From contig JBLDXI010000009.1 of assembly GCA_047495785.1 (NCBI GenBank), positions 3,720,001 to 3,784,000 of the forward strand: a DNA stretch of 64,000 nucleotides, in the 5' to 3' direction. A program made the translations under genes and the position numbers. The stretch comes from Lepidodermella squamata (lineage: Eukaryota; Gastrotricha). Each line of letters begins with the position of its first letter. Position 1 is the stretch's first letter. The notes under the pieces are model-generated. The model saw nothing but the letters and a program-made list of their open reading frames with translations. It ran no database searches and had not been told where the DNA came from. Positions 20,721 through 33,288 of the stretch are shown here, piece after piece.

Positions 20721-23364
20721 TTAGTAGCCGCAAGCCGTTGACGTGGCTTCTTGCTTGGCCGTTGTGCCGTCGTCGTCCATCGCGTGATTAGCGTGATCGG
20801 ACTCGCCGGGTGACGATACGGAGCTGGCGCCGCTGGACGTCGACGCGGCGCCGTGGTTGAGCGCGTTCGCGTAGGCGTAAAGGCACGCAGCGGCCGATGT
20901 GGTGCACGGCGTGGAGGCGGATGAGAGGGCGTCGGGCCCGCCCGTCGGCGGCGGCGTGCGGTTGAGAATCGCGTACGATGCGTTGCCGGCTTGGAATGTC
21001 GACGAAGATGCGACGAGAGGCGGCGATATTGCGCTCATGCCCTGTTAGCGATGGTGAACAACTAAAAATAGTCAATGAGCTCGAATGAGTCAAGGGGACG
21101 TAACGTAAAAGCACACCAATTTTTGTTTAACCCACCAGTAGTACCCATCTAAAAAGCTATGTAAGGTGTCTAAACGCAAGAAAAAGGTCTAAACAGAAAT
21201 CCTAACTTGTTTCAGCGTAACCAAATTTCAAAAAATTTCTCATTTTTCTCATTTGAGCATTTTTCTCAAAGTGATAATCATACCAAAAATCAAATAGAAT
21301 TTTTCAATGATTTTTTTCAATTTGTTTCATTTTTCCTACAATTTCCAAAGATGGCATTTTACGGGCTAATTTCGCATGGGTTTGGGTGAAATTTGGTTCC
21401 GCTAAAAGTAGAATCCATAAAGATTAACCGAACTATATGACTGAAATAATTTCTCCGATTCCAATGAAATAAAATTATTTCTATCATCCCTTTATCAAAT
21501 TAATAAAAAATTGAGCCCCACTTGATGGAGCCAAACTTTGAAAAAATTAAATTGCCAAACGATCATTGGCTTTAAACGCGTCGTGTTTTTTGGCTTAATT
21601 GTCTAGGCGCAAGTGACGGGACTTGAATGTCTGATGTCTGCACACCGATTAATTGCCAGAAGTTCAATTTAATTAGGTACAATAAATTGATGCGTGATTC
21701 TAGTATCATCACTTCTATCATCACTTTGAAAGCCATAATGATCATATTTTAATAAAATAATTTGAAAGGGGACATTTTTATTTTCGAGTTTTGGAATCGG
21801 CTTAAAAATTGACGAATTTACTAAAAATCTCTATCTTGGTGACATAATTACTGTGCAGGTCATAAAAATGAGCGAAATTCGACTGTAAGTCTAGTCATAA
21901 GATTTGGCGATTTAACTGACCCAATTTAACGCAATAAAATATCTTATTCATGACCTAGCTTCACAAGTCATGATAAGAAATAACCCAACTTTTCAGCTAC
22001 TCCTATAAAATTTCCTCACTATAATTGCTATGCTATATAATTTTACTAGTGTCATAAAACAATTAACGAAGTGAGATCGATGCAATAAAAACGGTGACTA
22101 ATCACATTACCGCTCTAAACGAAAATGAAAGAAGAAAAAGGCCGTGATTATCTTACATTTTGTCCAGCACCGTTGCCGAAATCGTGCGCTACGCCGAGAC
22201 TGCGGCCGTATGCGTCAGTTGCCACCGGGTTCGTCGCAGTGACGGCGCGGTAGAACTGGTCGAGTTGCGACGCGGTCGGCGGTAGCGTAGGCGCGACAAC
22301 GGCCGGCGCGCTCGACGCATTGTTGTGGTGGTTATTATTGTTGTGCTGGCGCTGGTTTCGCAGCTCCTTCTTGTACTTCATACGCCGGTTCTGGAACCAG
22401 ATTTTAACCTGCCGCTCAGTCAGGCTCAACTGGGCTGCCATTTCGATGCGCCGAGGCCGCGTCAAATACTTGTTATAATGAAATTCCTGGAAAAAAAATA
22501 AAAAAATTTAGGAAAAATTGTCCAAAAATTCTAAATCCCAAATAATTCCCAACATCAAGATGAAAAATAATCTAACCTTTTCGAGTTCGACAAGTTGGGA
22601 CGAGGTGTAAGCAGTCCGGGCGCGTTTGCCCTCTCGCGATTCGCGGTTGCTGGCACTCGAACCGCCGCTACTGGTGACGACGTTATTGGCGCCATTTTTC
22701 GCCGACGCCACCTTTTTGCCACCCGAAGCCGCGGAAGATGGAAGACTAGACGCGCCCGAGCTGGACGTAGAAGACGCGGATAAACACGTTTTGTTAGGCG
22801 AAGAATTTGGCTCTAAAAAAATCCGCAGAAATATAATTTAAGAAGGATTTTTCAATAATTTTTAATACCTTGTTTCCGTTGGCTGTTAGAGATTTGCGGT
22901 TTTGACGTTGGCGAGTCGATCTGCAGTTTCGGAGTGACGGCGGCGATGTTAAGGGTCGGCTTGACAGCCGCCATCGTGTTGTTGGCGCCTGCGAACCAGC
23001 CGTACGAAGACATCGCGTCATAGGTCGGCTGTTGACTGGCGCCGAAGTCGATGTAGCCGGGCGATTTCATGGCGGCATGGTGGTGCAGCGGCTGGGTCGA
23101 AAACGCCGTACCGAACTGGCCGGCCTGGTTGAACAGGCTGGAGAAGTCGGTTCCGGTGGGCGCGGCGCCGAGAAGTTGGCTGTAGTCGCCGTAAGAATGG
23201 TGCTGCTGTTGCTGCGGCTGCTGCAACTGCTGCTGTTGCTGGTACCATTGGGCTGCCGCGGCTGCCACGGCCGACTGCGAGGCGACGGCGGTCGACGGAG
23301 CCGCGCTTGACACGCCGCCTGTTGGCACGGCGCCAGGGTTGTAATAACCACCGAGTCGGTTCAT
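20721..23364 (-). CDS. Hox3: Hox3-class homeobox transcription factor
   Basis: complement(join(20721..21041, 22157..22486, 22577..22812, 22869..23364)), 460 residues. The N-terminus ([11 protein letters not shown]) leads into an Ala/Gln-rich activation-type region with a polyglutamine tract (about 42-54). The homeodomain (about 227-286) runs from [17 protein letters not shown] through [25 protein letters not shown] to [38 protein letters not shown] and RRMKYKKE distinguish Hox3 from Hox2/pb, which has RRMKHKR. An intron splits the homeobox between residues 18 and 19. No clear YPWM hexapeptide was seen. A 1.1-kb intron precedes the Ala/Ser-rich last exon. It sits alone among channel genes with no second Hox gene within 20 kb on the left or 40 kb on the right. 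Confidence 0.9.
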
Positions 23365-25540
23365 CGCTTGATTGCAATTTAACGGCCGACACTTAACAGG
23401 ACGTCGTTTATAGAAAGATAACGTAAAAAAGTCAAGTTTTTTTGCCTAGATCACAATTTAATGACACCTTATTAAAAAATAATTTAACCAGGCAAGAAAT
23501 AGTGTGGTGATAATTTGAATAACGACATCATGGTAATTACGATAATTTAAAATGCCTCAGCTTATTCGGCAACGAGATGATGATGATGATGATGATCGCC
23601 GTCGTTATAAAGTAGTTTTTGCCTAATGGCGACATTTTGTGCGGTGCGCCAGCGGCGGTGTGAGCGCGTTCACTCGAGCGCGGCCTGGCCAATGAGCGCG
23701 CGCGCCGCTCGCCGCGCCGGCCAATCAGCGACGAGCACGCACTGTGGTAACGAAACGCGCGCGCTCGCAGCCCACGCCGTGGATTCAAGTCGTAAAAAGA
23801 TCATTAGGGTCGCTGCCTGCCAGCCGACCAGCCGGCTGCGTCATGTTATGCTTTCGAAAGCCGAGTTCAACTTATTTGTGTTGTTCTTCTGCTCGCAAAT
23901 GATCATGATCATGATCGCACAGGCACAGGGAGAGATGATCGTGATTACGACGTTCGGCAGGCAATCGGAAACAGGCGAACTCTAGGGCTAGAAACGGCAA
24001 AGTCATTAGCGAATCCTGAGAAAGCTATAGGCGAAGCAGATGCAGATGAGGCGGCTGTTGTTTATGAAATATTTATGCAATTCTTGACGTGGTAATTTTT
24101 CAAAAATGCTCTCGAAGAATAAACGCAAAGCTAGCCGCGCCTCGCCCTGCCAAAACCAGCCACCTCGAATAATATATTAGCGAATAATAATATAATAATA
24201 ACAAATATCAATGAATAAAGCAAGACGCCGCCGAAAAAGGATCTAGGACTCGAAGTGCGTGACCTGCGCGCATTTTTGACGCCTTCTGCGCGCGCGCGCA
24301 AAGTGCGCAAAAACGTGTCATCATTATTGTCTTGTCATTACTCACGCGTATAATTCGGTTATTTTCTTACACCCGATTGTAAAACCGCAACAACCGCGGA
24401 GTTAACAGCCGGCATGTGTTGCGCTTCTTCACTACAATTTTTCTCTCAGTTTCACAAAGAAAAGTAGCCGCCGCCGCCGGGTCATTAACACGCTCATTTT
24501 TCGTCAAGTCAAGAGTGAAAAACAATTGTATATGATAATAAAATACCTGTTCTTCAAAGCGCCGCTGTATTGAACACATGTTACTCAACACGCGGTGTTG
24601 TTTTAAAAATAATATAATTATACATAATACCCTGTTGCGGGTGATGAGTTTTTGACGAGCCGCGGGAACCACATCGTTCTCACACTTGACTGTCAAAAGT
24701 ATGAGCGGCAACTTTTTTCGCCACCAACGCGCATCGTTTGCTTGACACTTTTCGCCAACGCACCGAGTCGCTATTTTCGGCCGGCGGTGGTATCAAAAGC
24801 GAGCGAGCGGGCTCAACGGCTAACGGTGACTTTCTTTGAAACCGAAACCGCACCCGCCGCCGCGCGTGTGCGTGTTTGTCTTAATTGAATTAAAAATCTT
24901 GCTACATCGATAGAAACCAGGGTCATTAATCATGTCAATGTCATGTTGCTGTTATTGAGTAACCAACCAACCGCGTCTCGAGCGTTATTACCGATGTTGC
25001 GCAACTTTTACGACCCGGTCCTGGTGTTACGAAAGTTCATGAGCGTGCCTAGAACGCCTTTTCCACGGTGACCCAGGAAGTCCGGCATTTTTTTTCTCTC
25101 CAGATCTTGACCTCTTAAAATTTCACTCGAGTCAAGAGCTACCGTTGCGATGATGATGTTAATGATAGGGTTAATGAAATAATCGATGGATACGCATCTC
25201 AGTGGGTCGGTTGATGTCAAGTACCTGTGCGCGCGCGCGGTCGTGTGTTAATTACAGGGCGCGTGTGCGCATAACTTATGAGCGGCGAGCGCGACCGTCA
25301 CGAATAAGGCTCGCGACCTGTCAACCGCTGCCGAACGAACTGTTGGGCGCGGCGCTATTGAAATTTTAATCAACCACGACTCCCTTTCAAACTCGCCACC
25401 CCGCGAGTCGGTTTTTCGCTTTGTTCCTGCTGCGCAATATTGATTTCAATGCAAACCAAGGCGGAACCGGATATATGAAAATCGAATGACGAATAACATG
25501 TCTGGTTGATAGAGGATGAGAAAAAAATTCAAAAATCACA
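23365..25540. other. Hox3 upstream region
   Basis: About 2.2 kb between Hox3 (-) and channel 3 (+), divergent, so it should hold both promoters. It contains a (GAT)n run near 23575-23596 and patches richer in CG dinucleotides than the flanks (about 23640-23770, 24240-24310 and 25220-25340). No gene was recognised. It is a candidate region for Hox3 regulatory elements by position only. Confidence 0.45.
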
Positions 25541-27431
25541 ATGTCGAAAAAAATGGAATCGATTATAATTTTTTCATTGATATGTTCGTTAATCAACGCG
25601 CAATCAATCAACGAGATGGATGAAGCGGTAATTAATGATGTAATTGAATTTTTGAAATTTCGAATTTTTGTCGTTGAAAAACAGTGCGCCAATGCTAGTA
25701 GTCGGGTGATGAATGAAGCTCAAGCGTATTTCGCTCCCCGCCCGATAAATGAAGTCGACGTTACGGCCTATATTTTTCAATTGAACAACGTTAACGCCGC
25801 AAGAAGTTTGAAAAATATTGTGTGAATTTTCACAAGGAATCTATGATTTTCCTTTCAGATACTTTCGATCTCAGTGTGATATTGGAGCTAACTTGGTTCG
25901 ACCCTCGTTTAAGCTACTTGGATACAGGCTGCGAAATACCGTTATTTGTCGACAAAATTTCAAGCATTTGGTAGAGACTGAATAATTGTATCAAAAAATG
26001 ACAAAAATTCACATTATCTAGGCATCCGACTGTCGGTATCCTGAATGCAGCCGGGCCTCTAGATCAGGGCGGCGTTAAGGAGAGAAGTGCCAAAGTCCTC
26101 AGGGATGGCGTTGTACAATGGCGGATAGGCACTAGCCTCACGCTAATTTGCCGATATGACGTCCGAGCGGTAGTTTTTTTGGGTGATTATTGGCCTAAAT
26201 TCAGCCTATTTCTTTCCAGTTCCCGTTCGATTATCAATTGTGCTTCATCTGTAATTTTTTTTAGAGCAGATTTTTTTTTAAATTTTTTTTCTCTCACAAT
26301 TTCAGCGGTCATTAGTCAGGTCTACTTTCAGTCTTGGTTTTGGACGGGTATAAGCTTCAAACCCACTAAATATTATAATGATTATTCATTTCCTCATATT
26401 ATAGCGATGAAGAAACAGTATTGCGTGATGACTGATCCCCTCGACATGCTGGGTGTTGATTTTATGCCGAGTAAAAACTTTGGAGGTCTGCAATTCTATA
26501 CGAGATCGGTAACGCAACTGCCACTGTGGCGCGTCACTAAATCCTGCTCCTTTACGCAAAGGGAAGATCTGGCCTCAAATATATTTCTCGCCTTTCAAAT
26601 GGAACGCAGATCAAGGGTTTATGTACCCTTTCTTTTCATACCGTAAATTTTTAATGATTTTTCTAAATGTTAATTTTTTCTGACTTTTTAACTTTTGGAA
26701 ATTTTTAATATTTAATTTTGAAATTTTTTTGAAATTTGAAATTTGAAATTTGAAATTTTGAAATTTTTTGAAATTTGAAATTTTGAAATTTTTTGAAATT
26801 TGAAATTTTGAAATTTTATGAAATTTGAAATTTTGAAATTTTTTGAAATTTGAAATTTTGAAATTTTTTGAAATTTGAAATTTTGAAATTTTTTGAAATT
26901 TGAAATTTTGAAATTTTTTGAAATTTGAAATTTTGAAATTTTTGTAATTTTTACTTTACTTTCAGAATGATAATCGTCTCGATTATTCAGGCGGCTATGT
27001 TTACCGATGATTTATTGGGCGAGAAAATCAGCATTCCTATCACCGCTTTGCTGGCTTATTTTTTCTTGATCGCTTCGATCGCCGACGCCATACCACCATC
27101 ATCCGACAGCATGCCCTACGTCACTTTCCTATTTACCTTTCTGCTGTTCGACGGCGCCGGCGCAACGCTAGCGTCGGCTTTTATTTGCAATTTCGCCGAG
27201 CAAACCAGCGATCCCGAGTCGGAGGAAACGCGCCGCAAAGTTCGCCGCCTCAACATGATAGCGCTTATTTGCTATACCGTCATCACAGCAGCGGCTTATA
27301 TCGCTTATTTTGTTAAAGTTTTGGCATTTCCGCCCGACCTTCCATCGCTGCATCCCAACTGCACGATGATGCCGATCACCTGGATGAATATTACAACAGA
27401 GTTTGCAAGCCATAACATGCAAAGCAAATAG
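25541..27431 (+). CDS. Cys-loop-family channel subunit 3
   Basis: join(25541..25805, 25859..25970, 26022..26169, 26220..26250, 26306..26642, 26966..27431), 452 residues. The signal peptide is MSKKMESIIIFSLICSLINA. Family landmarks in order: LTWFDPRL, VDKISSIWHP, GVKERSA, the Cys-loop CRYDVRAFPFDYQLC, LPLWRVTKSC before M1, LGEK at M2 with Leu at 9', a short M3-M4 linker, and tail Cys (HPNCTM). The extracellular domain has a longer insert after the Cys-loop than its neighbours. Exon 4 is only 31 nt and carries FPFDYQLC. The intron in M1 (26643-26965) is filled by a 25-bp tandem repeat. All joins keep phase. It begins the five-gene head-to-tail array. Confidence 0.82.
26728..26942. repeat. 25-bp tandem repeat, about 8-9 units
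   Basis: Unit built from TTTGAAA and AATTTT blocks with a 25-nt period, almost invariant across the array, inside the M1 intron of channel 3. It has no coding capacity. Confidence 0.75.
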
Positions 27432-27536
27432 GAAACGGCAAAAACACTTGCAAAAATTATTATATATATTTTTTTCAAAAATTCTATCTATTTTTTCTGC
27501 TGATGTTGGACAATTTGAAGTAAAATATATTTTTCG

Positions 27537-29131
27537 ATGGTTTCACCGCTGATTGGTTTTATTTGGCTGATAATTGCTGTAGCGAGTCAACAACCAGATC
27601 TGCAATGCTGGGACACGCCGAATTCAACGGTGAAAAATAATTTAAAAAATTGAAAAAATTCTAAAAAAAATTCCCCAGGACGCTTGCAATACCGTGGCCA
27701 ATGACATATTATCAGGAAGCCTTAGAAAGTCGATTTTGCCCCACTACGCTACGACCGGGATAACTCAAGTTAAATTCAGAACTGGTATATCAGTTGTTGA
27801 TCAAGTCGACGCCATTTCGCAAACTGTCAGCATGCAACTTCAATTTCTGGTCAGGTGTGGATGATAGAAATTTGTTTGCCACTCAAAACTCTTTTTCTTC
27901 TCCTTCAGCTGGAGTGACCCTGGAATCCTCGCTATGTACAACAAAAATAAGCCGTGCATGAAAAAAGTTACAGTCGACAAAGCATCTACTGTATTTAAAA
28001 ATCCTGGTTAATCAATGTTTTTTGTAAAATTTTCCGTTCTCCAGATTTGGATCCCCTCATTTGTCATAATGAATGCGGCAAATGACATCAATTACGGAGC
28101 TTTGAAAGAGGTTCCCCTGCAGTTGAAGAACCCTACAGATTTGCCATCGGGCTCGATTTGGTGGCAAATCATGGATTATTTCACGATTTCCTGCCGTTTT
28201 CAAGTCTACTGGTAATTTTTCAGTAAAATCCAAAGGAACGAATTTATGTTTTTATATAAATTTTGCAGGTTTCCTTATGATGTTCAGGTAATTTTTAAAC
28301 TTTAAATTTTTAAATTCAAATTTTTAAATTTTGAAGAATTGCGAAATTAATATAGTCAATCAGCTATACGAAATGCCACCGAAAGATAACCGAAACATGA
28401 AACCCGGCGCTGCCTACTTGGATTTCACGTGGTATAGCCCGACTGATCCTAATTTGTATTTCACACTGGGCAAACAATCAGCCGATTTGCCTCTTTGGTC
28501 CCTGCAAAAAGGCTGCCATTACACGAATTACTCATGGCCAGGGCCGAATATTAATTTTCGATTTCGGATAGACCGAAAGCCCATGTATTATTGGATCAAC
28601 ATAATTTTACCGATAATTTTGACCAGTATCCTAATGGCCTTTACGTTCATGCTAGCGCCGGGTAATGGCGAGAAGGTCACCTATGCTATGACAATTCTTC
28701 TCGCTTTTCTTGTCCTTCTATTTTCTGTCACTGATTCTTTACCTGCTGAGTCGCAAAATATTCCTATTTTAACTATTTTCCTGGTTGTGCTACTGCTGAC
28801 GAGTACCCTAGCCACGCTGGTCTGCGCCCTGATTCGAAAGCTAGCTATGCACGAAGACACGCGAAAATCGGCCGAGCGGTTGAATTTAGGGTGTCTAATT
28901 GGTTACATCGCGGTGACCGCCATCGAGTACATTGGTGTTTTGGTGGTTTTCGCCACTCGAATGGGCCCGTCTCAGGTTGAACAAGAGCTAGCTGGCGGAT
29001 GTACGTACAGCGGACCGAATTGCGATGACGTATATGTATCGATCACGGAAGGGGCTCGAGCATACCTCGAAGGACGCGACATCTATAGCGCTGGCAAAAT
29101 GTGCTTCACCTCGAAAAACGCAACTTATTAA
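27537..29131 (+). CDS. Cys-loop-family channel subunit 4
   Basis: join(27537..27629, 27679..27854, 27909..27990, 28045..28211, 28269..28287, 28337..29131), 443 residues. The signal peptide is MVSPLIGFIWLIIAVAS. Landmarks: WSDPGI, VDKASTIWIP, ALKEVPL, Cys-loop CRFQVYWFPYDVQNC, LPLWSLQKGC before M1, NGEK at M2 with Leu at 9', M3-M4 linker of about 18 residues, tail AGGCTYSG. A 19-nt micro-exon (28269-28287) encodes most of FPYDVQ; both flanking introns are short and AT-rich. It follows channel 3 by 105 bp. M2-M4 and the tail are closest to channel 7 (both end AGGCTYSG, and both have an intron between VQ and the second Cys-loop cysteine). Confidence 0.85.
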
Positions 29132-29314
29132 TTAAAAAATATTTTATTTGACCTATCATATGACGACAGTTTTCTCTCATAAAATGTGAAAATTCCGATT
29201 GATTCAGTCGGATATTGGAAACGTAGATATGGTAAATAAACTTGACGTAAGAGCAAACAGTCGAAACTGAAGTTGGAAAAATCATTTTTTTTCAAGTAAA
29301 ATTTATTCACGAAA

Positions 29315-31189
29315 ATGAAACTCACCATCTTTTTGTTAACCGCTATCGGGTCACTAAAACATTGCAACTCACAGCAGAGCAATGCTACAACAACGGTTGA
29401 CAATCAACCGAAATTGAGCGCGGTAAAGATCGTTTTTTTGTTGATTTTAGCTGGTCTCGAAAATTTTCGATATATTTCAGTGTGAAATAGCCGCCACCTA
29501 CATTTCGAACAAACTGTACACGAGTACGCTGCCTGAGCAGAGGACGAAAATTAACGTTCAAATAGTTGGTCTTAAAATATGGAAATTTTTTAAAGCTATA
29601 ATTTTGCTGTCTTACAGGGCATAGGCAGCATCGATAGCGTAGATCCTGTGACTGAAACGGTTAATGTTGGCTTTGGCTTGACCTTCACGTGGACTGACCG
29701 TCGGTTGAAGTACGATTCGACCAACTGTTCCATGCCATTACTCATCGATAAAATAAGCAACATTTGGTAAACAAATATTCGAATATATATAACAAAATTA
29801 TGTACTAATTCCCTCCAAGGTATCCGAGTGTTTTGATTGACAATTCAGCAACGGATTTGGACTTTGGCAGCTTGAAAGAACGTAGTGCAGTTATCGAGCC
29901 GTCAGGAAAGATAACGTGGTCAGTGCTGCTGTACTCGACAATTGCTTGTCAAATGGATATAACTTACGTAAGAGTGCTTCATTCTTGCAATTTCCATATA
30001 CTTTGAGTGCATTGCACTGCTCCTATCAGTTTCCATTCGACATCCAAGCCTGTGAGATCGCCTTGAAAAGGTGAGGCATATAAGGCTTATTACTTTAAAA
30101 ATTTTATATTTAATATTTCAGTCCTGCAAACCCGTCTCTATTTTACAATAATGGTGAGCATGTTAGAAATAAGGCTGAAAGAACGCTGAAAAGATTGTTT
30201 CCCTCTTAAATTAGCGATGAAAAAGGACTATCCTAACGATCCGTCCTACAAGTATTATCTGGAATTTTTGGCGCCGTTAAGTGGGGACATCAAATTCACG
30301 AAAGAGTCAATCCATCTTTCTCTGTGGGATATCACGGGCGGCTGTGGCTACAGTATTGGAGACGACCCGAGCCCTAACTATTACTTTCTGTTTCGTCTCG
30401 AACGGCTTCCGCAATACTATCTCATCACCTTGGTTTTGCCATTGTTCTCAGTATCTGCTCTGATGGCAACTGCCTTCACAGGTAACTTTCCTTTCCTTTC
30501 CTTTCCTTTCCTTTCCTTTCCTTTCCTTTCCTTTCCTTTCCTTTCCTTTCCTTTCCTTTCCTTTCCTTTCCTTTCCTTTCCTTTCCTTTCCTTTCCTTTC
30601 CTTTCCTTTCCTTTCCTTTCCTTTCCTTTCCTTTCCTTTCCTTTCCTTTCCTTTCCTTTCCTTTCCTTTCCTTTCCTTTCCTTTCCTTTCCTTTCCTTTC
30701 CTTTCCTTTCCTTTCCTTTCCTTTCCTTTCCTTTCCTTTCCAACCCAACCACTAAGCTCCCGTATTTACTATTTTATTCCAGCCGATGCTATGGACGAGG
30801 AGAAGGTCAGCATAGCCATAAATGGTCTCCTCTCCTACTTTTTCCTGTTTCAAATTATTCAAAGCCTTCTACCAGCCAATTCCGAGACAACCCCCATTCT
30901 ACTGTTTTTCCTCGCCTTCCTTCTCATCATCGGCGCCATAGTCGTTTTCGTGGCCGCCTTCATTCGAAACCTAGCTGTTCGCGCTGAACTGGAAGACTCG
31001 TTGAAACTGCGCCGATTAGCCCACCGACTGAACTTGATTTCCCTCATCTCTTACAGCGGTGTCACCCTGTTGTCATATATCATCGTTTTTCTATGGCTGA
31101 AATTGACGCAAGATGCTCAGCGGGAGTCGAGCTACGGGGCGATAACAGACGCAGCCTGCACAATTGCAGCCCCGAAACTGTTCGAGTGA
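29315..31189 (+). CDS. Cys-loop-family channel subunit 5
   Basis: join(29315..29422, 29481..29564, 29618..29766, 29820..29967, 30030..30070, 30122..30153, 30215..30481, 30783..31189), 411 residues. The signal peptide is MKLTIFLLTAIGSLKHCNS. Landmarks: TWTDRRL, IDKISNIWYP, SLKERSA, Cys-loop CQMDITYFPFDIQAC, LSLWDITGGC before M1, MDEEK at M2 with Leu at 9', short M3-M4 linker, tail DAACTI. The first three exons and the exon carrying the second half of the Cys-loop have the same lengths as in channel 6 (108, 84, 149 and 41 nt), showing a recent tandem duplication. The intron before M2 is a (TTTCC)n array. The donor at 29564 (GTTGGT) is weak. Confidence 0.85.
30487..30741. repeat. (TTTCC)n microsatellite, 51 units
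   Basis: A visually perfect 255-bp pentanucleotide array making up most of the 301-nt intron 30482-30782 of channel 5, just before M2. The long pyrimidine tract runs nearly to the 3' splice site. Same pentamer and sense orientation as the array in channel 1. Confidence 0.95.
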
Positions 31190-31399
31190 AGCGACGACAT
31201 GCCAGTACATAATATTGACCCGAAACGTTTCGGCAGAATCGAATAATATTGATCTTGTGAAAAAACAAGGAAATTGCGTCTAGTTCAGATTTTCTGTGTA
31301 AATAAAAAAAATAATATTTTTCTGCAACACGGAATCGATTGACTGACGTATTCCAACATAATTTCATTTCGAAATCATTTTTTACGCGGTTTATTTCAA

Positions 31400-33105
31400 A
31401 TGATGTGGTCGTTTTTGGCCACCCTAATCCTTCTCTTAAATGGGAAAGTTACGGGAGCGGATTCGAACGCGACCAGCACGGCTGAACCAGAACCGACTCT
31501 CAGTCCAGTAAAATAAATCAACTTCGATTTTCTGCAAATTACTTTGATTTTTCTTCGTTTCAAAGTGTGAAATGGCGGCGGAAATTTTGCTTAACGATTC
31601 GCTCGCGTCGACTCAGCCGTCGCGGATGATGAAGATCACGACTAGAATGGTTCCAATAGCTATTTATAATTGTACATAAGCCGACTTATTTTTTTCAGCA
31701 AATCATCAGCATTCTCAGCATCGATCCGATAACTGAAACGGTGAATATGGGCTTCAATATCGAATATTCGTGGGTTGACGATCGGAAAAATTACGAAAGC
31801 ACCGGCTGCACAATGCCGCTTATCGTCGATCGAGTCAACTCGATATGGTAAAAAAATCATAGTAATTCCTAAAAAAAAACATGAAATTTCAATTTTAGGT
31901 ATCCAATTTTTTTCATTCAAAATTCGGCCGGCGAGTTGGATTTCGGAGCTCTCAAAGAACGCCAGGCTGTTGCATCCCCTGATGGTAAGTTTTTCACCAA
32001 TTTTTCCCAAAAAATACACTCTTTGTAGGTTCAGTAAAATGGCCGCTGTTTTTGTCTGTTGCGATAACTTGCACGATGGATATAACATACGTAAATTCGG
32101 CTTTGATTTCCTAGTAATTGACGACAGATTTTTCGAACTTTAGTTCCCTTTCGACATTCAAGTTTGCCCGATCGCCGTCGCCAGGTAATTTTTTTATAAT
32201 TGTTTGTCAACTCGCAATGTATGAACCTTTACGAAAGTTCGGAATCCCTCAACGAAAAATTCGCTATTGGCCAGAGCATCGTGACGAACGACACCAGTGG
32301 CATTGCTAGTCTCGATTTCGTACCAGCCACCAAATGGCCACTTCAATTCTACGAGGGCGCATTGGAAATGCCGCTTTGGGACATTACTGGCGGCTGTGTT
32401 TACACCATGCCAACGTACATTCAAGGAAACATCTTGTTTCTTTTCAGAGTTGAACGTAAGCTGAACAATTGAGGTTTGATCTATACAAAAGTTGAATTTT
32501 TTTCAGGCCGACCTAGTCACTACATGATAACTCTAATAATTCCGACTTTTGTTGTATCTTGCTTGATGGCAATCACATTCGCAGGTATTTAAATTTGAAA
32601 AAATTTAAATTTAAAAAAATTTAAATTTTAAAATTTAATTTTCAATAATTTTCATTTCAATTTTTTATTTTTTAAATTTTCAGCCGACCAAGCCGACGAT
32701 GAAAAAATCAGCATTGCTATCACTGGTCTTTTGTCTTATTTTTTCTTGCTGTCTGTCATCACAGCGCAAGTTCCGAAAAATTCTGTTTCTCTGCCATATT
32801 TGATTTACTTCTACGTCATTCTACTCATAACCGGCACCATCGTCACCTTTCTGTCCGCAATCGTCGGCAATCTGACGTCACGGGCTGAAAACGCTGGCAA
32901 AAACGCGCGTCGCTACGAACGCCTAGCTTGGTTGATCAACTATTCGTCACTGGCAATTTATTGTCTTGTTACACTTATCATATACATGTATTTTTTCATC
33001 ATGTTCAAAAAGTGGCAAGTTGACAATCACTTCACAATGGGCGGGATGACTGATGCCAAGTGCAATATCACCGAGCCGGAAATTTGGCTGAAAGCTGACA
33101 GCTGA
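31400..33105 (+). CDS. Cys-loop-family channel subunit 6
   Basis: join(31400..31507, 31566..31649, 31699..31847, 31899..31984, 32029..32090, 32144..32184, 32238..32455, 32507..32584, 32684..33105), 415 residues. The signal peptide starts MMWSFLATLILLLNGKVTGA. Landmarks: SWVDDRK, VDRVNSIWYP, ALKERQA, Cys-loop CTMDITYFPFDIQVC, MPLWDITGGC before M1, DDEK at M2 with Leu at 9', short M3-M4 linker, tail DAKCNI. Closest to channel 5; compared with it, exon 4 is split by an extra intron and the M1 region has a further intron. The intron before M2 is AT-rich low complexity rather than TTTCC. The donor at 31649 (GTTCCA) is weak but corresponds to the weak donor in channel 5. Confidence 0.83.
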
Positions 33106-33288
33106 AAGATAATGAAAAAATTGCAAAAAAACATGTGCATTTTTTCGATGTTTTGGTGTTAATAAAAAATAGAGTGTTTGTTTTATAAACGGAAATTGAA
33201 AATCGAATATAAGCTGAGTAGATGCGGACAATTCTGCATGACAAATTCTGTGGCTTGAAAATAAAGCAAAAAAAACTGCTGAGTAGAA

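Noticed and set aside
23018-23392. Arg-rich frames on both strands across Hox3 exon 1
   Set aside because: Shadows of the GC-rich Hox3 coding frame; no independent start, splice or domain evidence.
30417-30752. Minus-strand KGKER-type repeat protein
   Set aside because: Same cause: translation of the reverse strand of the (TTTCC)n intron array.
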